In this document: positions 52,577 to 55,721 of the stretch, piece by piece | Numbering within the stretch: position 1 is the stretch's first letter | How the letters are laid out: each line of letters starts with the position of its first letter | Source of the DNA: Proteobacteria bacterium UBA7415 | GTDB taxonomy: Bacteria > Pseudomonadota > Gammaproteobacteria > Arenicellales > Arenicellaceae | Length of the DNA stretch: 55,721 bases | Direction: 5' to 3' | Assembly (NCBI GenBank): GCA_002470515.1 | Contig: DKML01000021.1 | Coordinates: 1 to 55,721 of the forward strand | Position numbers and translations under genes: made by a program | Notes under the pieces: model-generated | The model's input: the letters and a program-made list of their open reading frames with translations, nothing else | The model's database searches: none | Told to the model about the DNA's origin: nothing

Positions 52577-53119
52577 CTAACCTCTAGACCTCTGTATCCT
52601 CTGATGTAAATAAGACAACCCAAGCAAGCTAAGCCCTAGCCCCATAAAGGATGCTACTCGCAAGAGACCATCTAAGTCAGACATATCAACCAAGAAGAGC
52701 TTGGCAATCACTAACCCGAGCAAGCCTATGCCTACTCGATAGATGGTCTGATTTGATTTGCTAGAGCGAAGAGCTCCACCAAGAACAAGAACCACTGCAA
52801 TCGTCAGCCAAACAATCGAATAAGTATAGAGCTCGCCGCTCTGCATAGGTTCGTATAAAAGGATGTCGCCTTGCCAGAGGTGTTTGATTTGCAAGTTAAT
52901 GAAGATGAATGCAGCTACGCCACTAAACATAATGGCCTTGGTCTTAAACGCAGGTGCGTGGTACTGCGAGACTAGCCAGCCCAATAGCACCGGCGCACCA
53001 AAGCTGAGTAACATGAGATTAACAATTGGCGTTGATGAAATATTTGTCCAAATCCAGTCACCTTGAGCCAGCGTGGCGGTTAAGATGAGAGCGTAGTAAA
53101 CCAAGCTTAGGCAGATCAA
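52577..53119 (-). pseudogene. C-terminal fragment of a DUF2339 membrane protein
   Basis: About six hydrophobic helices in 180 residues. YTYSIVWLTIAVVLVLGG, RVGIGLLGLVIAKLFLVDMS and LLRVASFMGLGLSLLGLSYLHQR match the C-terminal end of DUF2339 proteins, which are normally 800-1000 residues. Nothing of the remaining protein is visible upstream, where a short palindromic stretch (CTGTC-CC-GACAG) lies. It is probably a remnant left by a deletion. Confidence 0.75.
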
Positions 53120-53215
53120 GCCGTATGAAAACCGACAGCGTCAAAGTGTCTGTCCCGACAGCGTTAAAAAACGGCTACAGGCCTAGATTTATAAGATAAG
53201 CATTTATGGCAGACC

Positions 53216-53650
53216 TTAGGTCACAGACTTTAATCTTAGAACCTTATCACCCGTTGTTTCAAAGACTTTTTCTTCTAGATATTTAAAGCCATATCTATCA
53301 TAGAAATTTCGGCCGATGTGGTTTTCTTTGAAAACTTCCACCTCAAGTCTAGCGTGCAAGCTTTGAGCTTTATCCATCAATGCTTTACCAAGGCCACGGC
53401 CATGACATTTGGGATCAACAAAAATAGCGCCAACTTCATTGCCAATAAGCGCAATAAACCCAACTACTTTACCCTCATCTTCTACAACCCATGTATCCGC
53501 ATTTGGCAAATACATATTAGGTATATTTATTTTCTCTTGTGCGAGAAATGATTCTGATAAAAAGGGGTGAGCCAGTCTCGTTGATTTCCCCCACGCTTCT
53601 AATAGCTCGCTCAAGTCCGAGCCTATATAAGGTCTAATAATTGTGTTCAT
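53216..53650 (-). CDS. GNAT family N-acetyltransferase
   Basis: A small acetyltransferase of 144 residues. WVVEDEGKVVGFIALIGNEVGAIFVDP and the acetyl-CoA loop CHGRGLGKALMDKA are clear, followed by LEVEVFKENHIGRNFYDRYGFKYLEE. It resembles YjaB-type GNATs. The start is the ATG of MNTIIRPYIGSD with AGGA upstream; a longer frame adds 18 unrelated residues. Substrate unknown. Confidence 0.87.
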   Translation of the reverse strand: MNTIIRPYIGSDLSELLEAWGKSTRLAHPFLSESFLAQEKINIPNMYLPNADTWVVEDEGKVVGFIALIGNEVGAIFVDPKCHGRGLGKALMDKAQSLHARLEVEVFKENHIGRNFYDRYGFKYLEEKVFETTGDKVLRLKSVT

Positions 53651-53758
53651 GTCTATCCTGATTTTCTTAGTAGATGGTATTGAGCACCGTATATCTAGGG
53701 GCAACCTTACTAGCAGAACTTTAGAATAGATTGAAGAAAAACGACTGTTTAGTGATTG

Positions 53759-54595
53759 TTATTCAAAATTTCCGTACACGTCTATAGCAAAGTCTCGACG
53801 TCTCACATAGGCTGCGGGGGTAGAGCCGATATTGTCTTTTAGGTGACGAATTAAGTGCGGTTGATCACTAAATTCAAACTGAGCAGCCACATCCGCCCAG
53901 TTAATGGAGGTATCTTCCATTTGATAGATGTAATCCATAATGGCTTCCAATCTCATCATCGATTGGTATTGCTTTAAAGTAAGTTGGGTTACTCGCAAAA
54001 AACTGCGTTCTAGGGTGCGTTGAGAACAGCACAGGGCCGCACCCATGTCGGAAACGGATGTACTGCATAACTGTGGTAACGCTTTATTTGTAAGTTCGCT
54101 GTGTTTATCTGATCGACCATCCAATAACCAAGGAAGAAGTAATTCGTCCAATTCAATACAGCTATTTTGAGAATGCATGACAGTTTTGGCGAGCAGTGTT
54201 CTCAGAGCAACGTCCTCTAGCCCCATTATCTCATGCGGGTCAGCAACAACAACTTGGTCAAGTGCGGGTGCGGGTGTCATTGAACTAAGTTTCAAGGAAT
54301 ACAGCACTCCTACGTGAAACTTGATGCCAAGAATTAAAAACGGTTCCGAGTGATCCATTTCAAAGGATTTTCTATGCGCGAATATCCAATGGCACCCGCG
54401 GCCTCTCGCTGACTGAGTGTTTTGGCTGTATCGATATTCTTGCTCTGGCTTAGCAAGGATTAGATGCGCTGCAGGATCAGGATTTAGCTTTGGGTGTGTA
54501 TACCCTACGTCGCCTGGCTCTTTTTCCAGCAGCCAATAACAATCAACATACTTTGCAACAATCTTGTTTTGAGGGAATAGTTTCCAGGTTCTCAT
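53759..54595 (-). CDS. AraC family transcriptional regulator
   Basis: The C-terminal 100 residues carry an AraC-type double helix-turn-helix: VSDMGAALCCSQRTLERSFLR and WADVAAQFEFSDQPHLIRHLKD, ending GSTPAAYVRRR. The N-terminal part (KLFPQNKIVAKYVDCYWLLE) matches the DUF6597-type sensor domain found in such regulators. It has 278 residues. Inverted repeats at 54672-54702 and 54712-54725 lie in its upstream region. Its targets are unknown. Confidence 0.88.
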   Translation of the reverse strand: MRTWKLFPQNKIVAKYVDCYWLLEKEPGDVGYTHPKLNPDPAAHLILAKPEQEYRYSQNTQSARGRGCHWIFAHRKSFEMDHSEPFLILGIKFHVGVLYSLKLSSMTPAPALDQVVVADPHEIMGLEDVALRTLLAKTVMHSQNSCIELDELLLPWLLDGRSDKHSELTNKALPQLCSTSVSDMGAALCCSQRTLERSFLRVTQLTLKQYQSMMRLEAIMDYIYQMEDTSINWADVAAQFEFSDQPHLIRHLKDNIGSTPAAYVRRRDFAIDVYGNFE

Positions 54596-54671
54596 TTAGT
54601 TTGCTTTACTGTGTGTGAGAACAAACAGTCCTTATCTGCTTGATCTCAATATAAATATCTCTCCACCTTCG

Positions 54672-54702
54672 AATGTCCGCTTCGAGCCCCTATGAGGACA
54701 TT
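54672..54702. promoter_or_regulatory. Inverted repeat upstream of the AraC regulator gene
   Basis: AATGTCC and GGACATT are separated by 17 bases, about 80-110 bp before the regulator start. It could be an operator or a hairpin in the transcript. Confidence 0.35.
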
Positions 54703-54711
54703 TCTTTAGTT

Positions 54712-54725
54712 GGCGATATATCGCC
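54712..54725. promoter_or_regulatory. Perfect 14-bp palindrome GGCGATATATCGCC
   Basis: The palindrome lies between the membrane protein stop (54760) and the AraC gene start (54595). Its perfect symmetry and AT centre suit a dimeric DNA-binding protein. Confidence 0.4.
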
Positions 54726-54759
54726 CAATCGTAAAGGGCTTTAACCCCATAAATATTAA

Positions 54760-55323
54760 CTAAATAGCAAAACTGTATTCGTAAACCCACCAGAATTGTA
54801 TGGCTAGAAGAGCTAACCCAAGCGCCCAGTGAATCCCGCGATGCGCAGTAAATATTAATCCAACACACATAAAACAAAGCACCAACCTAAGAGCGTTAGT
54901 TGCGCTGACTAAGTCACCGCCTTCCAAGAACCTGTGGCTGAGCCCGAATGAGACTACAGTAGCTGTTGCGAGGAGAAAAAATGGCCGACGGCGTCGAAAG
55001 AAGTGTGTGTCGAGATCGTCTCCGTCCGACGTTTTTGGAAACAATACGGCTGCCGACATAAATAGCAGTATGGGAGGAGCGATCAGCAACATAAATTCCG
55101 GATACAGCCAACTGTCACGATCCCGAAAATTCCAGCAGGACCAGAGCCATTGTATCTGCATATTAAATATCGACAGAACCCATAACCAATGCAAGTGACC
55201 GGGCTTTAGTTCGTGTCGGAGCACTCGGACAATGCCGCCGAGCAGTTCTGCGATTCCTAGGCTGACAATTACTGTCACAAGAACTAGGATGAATTCAAAG
55301 ACATCCAACGGTTGAACCTCCAA
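54760..55323 (-). CDS. Hypothetical membrane protein
   Basis: I do not recognise the family. Its 187 residues contain about five hydrophobic helices: FEFILVLVTVIVSLGIAELLGG, LHWLWVLSIFNMQIQWLW, FMLLIAPPILLFMSAAVLF, PFFLLATATVVSFGLS and a double helix at the C-terminus. A basic loop FFRRRRPFF lies in the middle. The absence of a cleavable signal and the many Trp residues suggest an integral inner-membrane protein. It is upstream of the AraC regulator on the same strand, with 164 bp between. Confidence 0.65.
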   Translation of the reverse strand: MEVQPLDVFEFILVLVTVIVSLGIAELLGGIVRVLRHELKPGHLHWLWVLSIFNMQIQWLWSCWNFRDRDSWLYPEFMLLIAPPILLFMSAAVLFPKTSDGDDLDTHFFRRRRPFFLLATATVVSFGLSHRFLEGGDLVSATNALRLVLCFMCVGLIFTAHRGIHWALGLALLAIQFWWVYEYSFAI

Positions 55324-55706
55324 GTACTAACAGTCCCATTGTACCCAAGTCTAACGAAGGAAACTGAAACGGCTGTTGTCCTTGGTCAAAAGTGTTCAGT
55401 CGATTCTGTAATCTCTCTGATTCCCGAAGACAACAAGATAGCGGGAAACCCGCTATTTTTGACCCAACTTAGACCAAAAAATCACAACACTCATTGAATC
55501 TAATATTCTTTGCATAATTGTTTGCCCGGCACCTTGTCTGATACATGTGATATCGCCTCCTATCACCCCCCAGCTCAATCTCTCCTATCGCATTGATTCA
55601 TATACAGTATCAAGACACTCTACAAAACATAAGGTAACTATTATTTTAATAACGTGGCTGATTTAGATGGCTTGGCACCTTGGTATCTAACAACCTTAAT
55701 GAGTAC
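55324..55706. other. Non-coding end region
   Basis: No supported gene. The stretch holds the orphan hairpin terminator at 55438-55460 and is otherwise A/T-rich, with open frames too short and low in family resemblance to be called. Confidence 0.5.
55438..55460 (+). terminator. Terminator-like hairpin near the right edge
   Basis: ATAGCGGG-AAA-CCCGCTAT is a perfect eight-pair stem with a T run to its right, so it would act on the plus strand. No plus-strand gene precedes it within the window's right part. Confidence 0.55.
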
Positions 55707-55721
55707 AGACTGTGTCAAAAC
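55707..55721. repeat. Second copy of the IS1182 element end
   Basis: AGACTGTGTCAAAAC equals bases 8-22. Including the flank, 55700-55721 matches 1-22 with one mismatch (TGAGTACAG against TGAGTAGAG). The orientation is the same, so a second copy of the element probably starts here and continues beyond the window. Confidence 0.7.

Noticed and set aside
52320..52580. Plus-strand 86-codon frame opposite the IS110 upstream region
   Set aside because: Tyr/Ser/Gln-rich with no conservation visible; it lies on the strand opposite the likely bridge-RNA region.
55312..55497. Plus-strand 61-codon frame near the right edge
   Set aside because: It overlaps the start of the membrane protein gene and a terminator hairpin, and has no ribosome binding site or family resemblance.

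Overview
The window reads as chromosomal DNA of a free-living, probably marine, Gammaproteobacterium of moderate GC content (mid-40s percent by eye). The basis is its housekeeping genes: bipA, parE, xseB-ispA-dxs, folE2, rpsF-rpsR-rplI, dnaB, alr, radA, a CsiV-like protein and a FtrA-type regulator. No genus can be named from sequence alone.

Layout. 1-1482: an IS1182-type element that has lost its transposase 5' end. 1479-7169: a minus-strand housekeeping stretch (DUF1178 protein, bipA, a dimethylarginine hydrolase with an amino-acid permease, a YheT-type hydrolase). 7414-8866: a CsiV-like envelope protein facing a secreted protein built of two repeats. 8911-24823: a large minus-strand O-antigen/surface polysaccharide locus. 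Read in transcription order it holds a winged-helix regulator, rmlB, rmlA, wzm, wzt, a methyltransferase, a large glycosyltransferase, three further GT2 enzymes, an epimerase-like reductase, a WecA/WbpL-like initiating transferase and a WbpM/CapD-like dehydratase. Together these suggest a lipid-linked glycan started with a 6-deoxy-HexNAc, extended in the cytoplasm, perhaps capped by methylation, and exported by the ABC route. rmlC and rmlD are absent here.

24988-32119: a histidine phosphatase, a divergent rhodanese/FtrA-type pair, a molybdopterin oxidoreductase, a DUF1653-ABM fusion and parE. 32322-36480: a plus-strand isoprenoid/folate run (xseB, ispA, dxs, folE2). 36632-43029: a minus-strand block with a retropepsin-like protease, radA, alr, dnaB, rplI, rpsR and rpsF; S6 carries a long Ala/Glu tail and a candidate autoregulatory leader. 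43241-45737: a compact cassette resembling the HPr-rel-A type (PqqD-like chaperone, NTP_transf_5 nucleotidyltransferase, HprK-like kinase). 45896-49889: a DUF4442 protein facing a four-gene minus-strand set: GT2, nucleosidase-like protein, spore-photoproduct-lyase-like radical SAM enzyme and SDR.

49890-55721 is accessory DNA. It holds an orphan terminator, a covarying array of TGG(A/G)-loop hairpins, a G-poor tract, tRNA-Leu(CAA) with a good promoter and terminator, a fused IS3/IS110 remnant, a DUF2339 fragment, a GNAT, an AraC regulator and a membrane protein. The last 15 bases repeat the IS1182 end seen at the start, in the same orientation.

The most unusual items are the hairpin array, the HPr-rel-A-like cassette, the photolyase-like enzyme with its nucleosidase partner, the histone-like tail on a membrane glycosyltransferase, and a habit of short degenerate tandem duplications in intergenic spacers.
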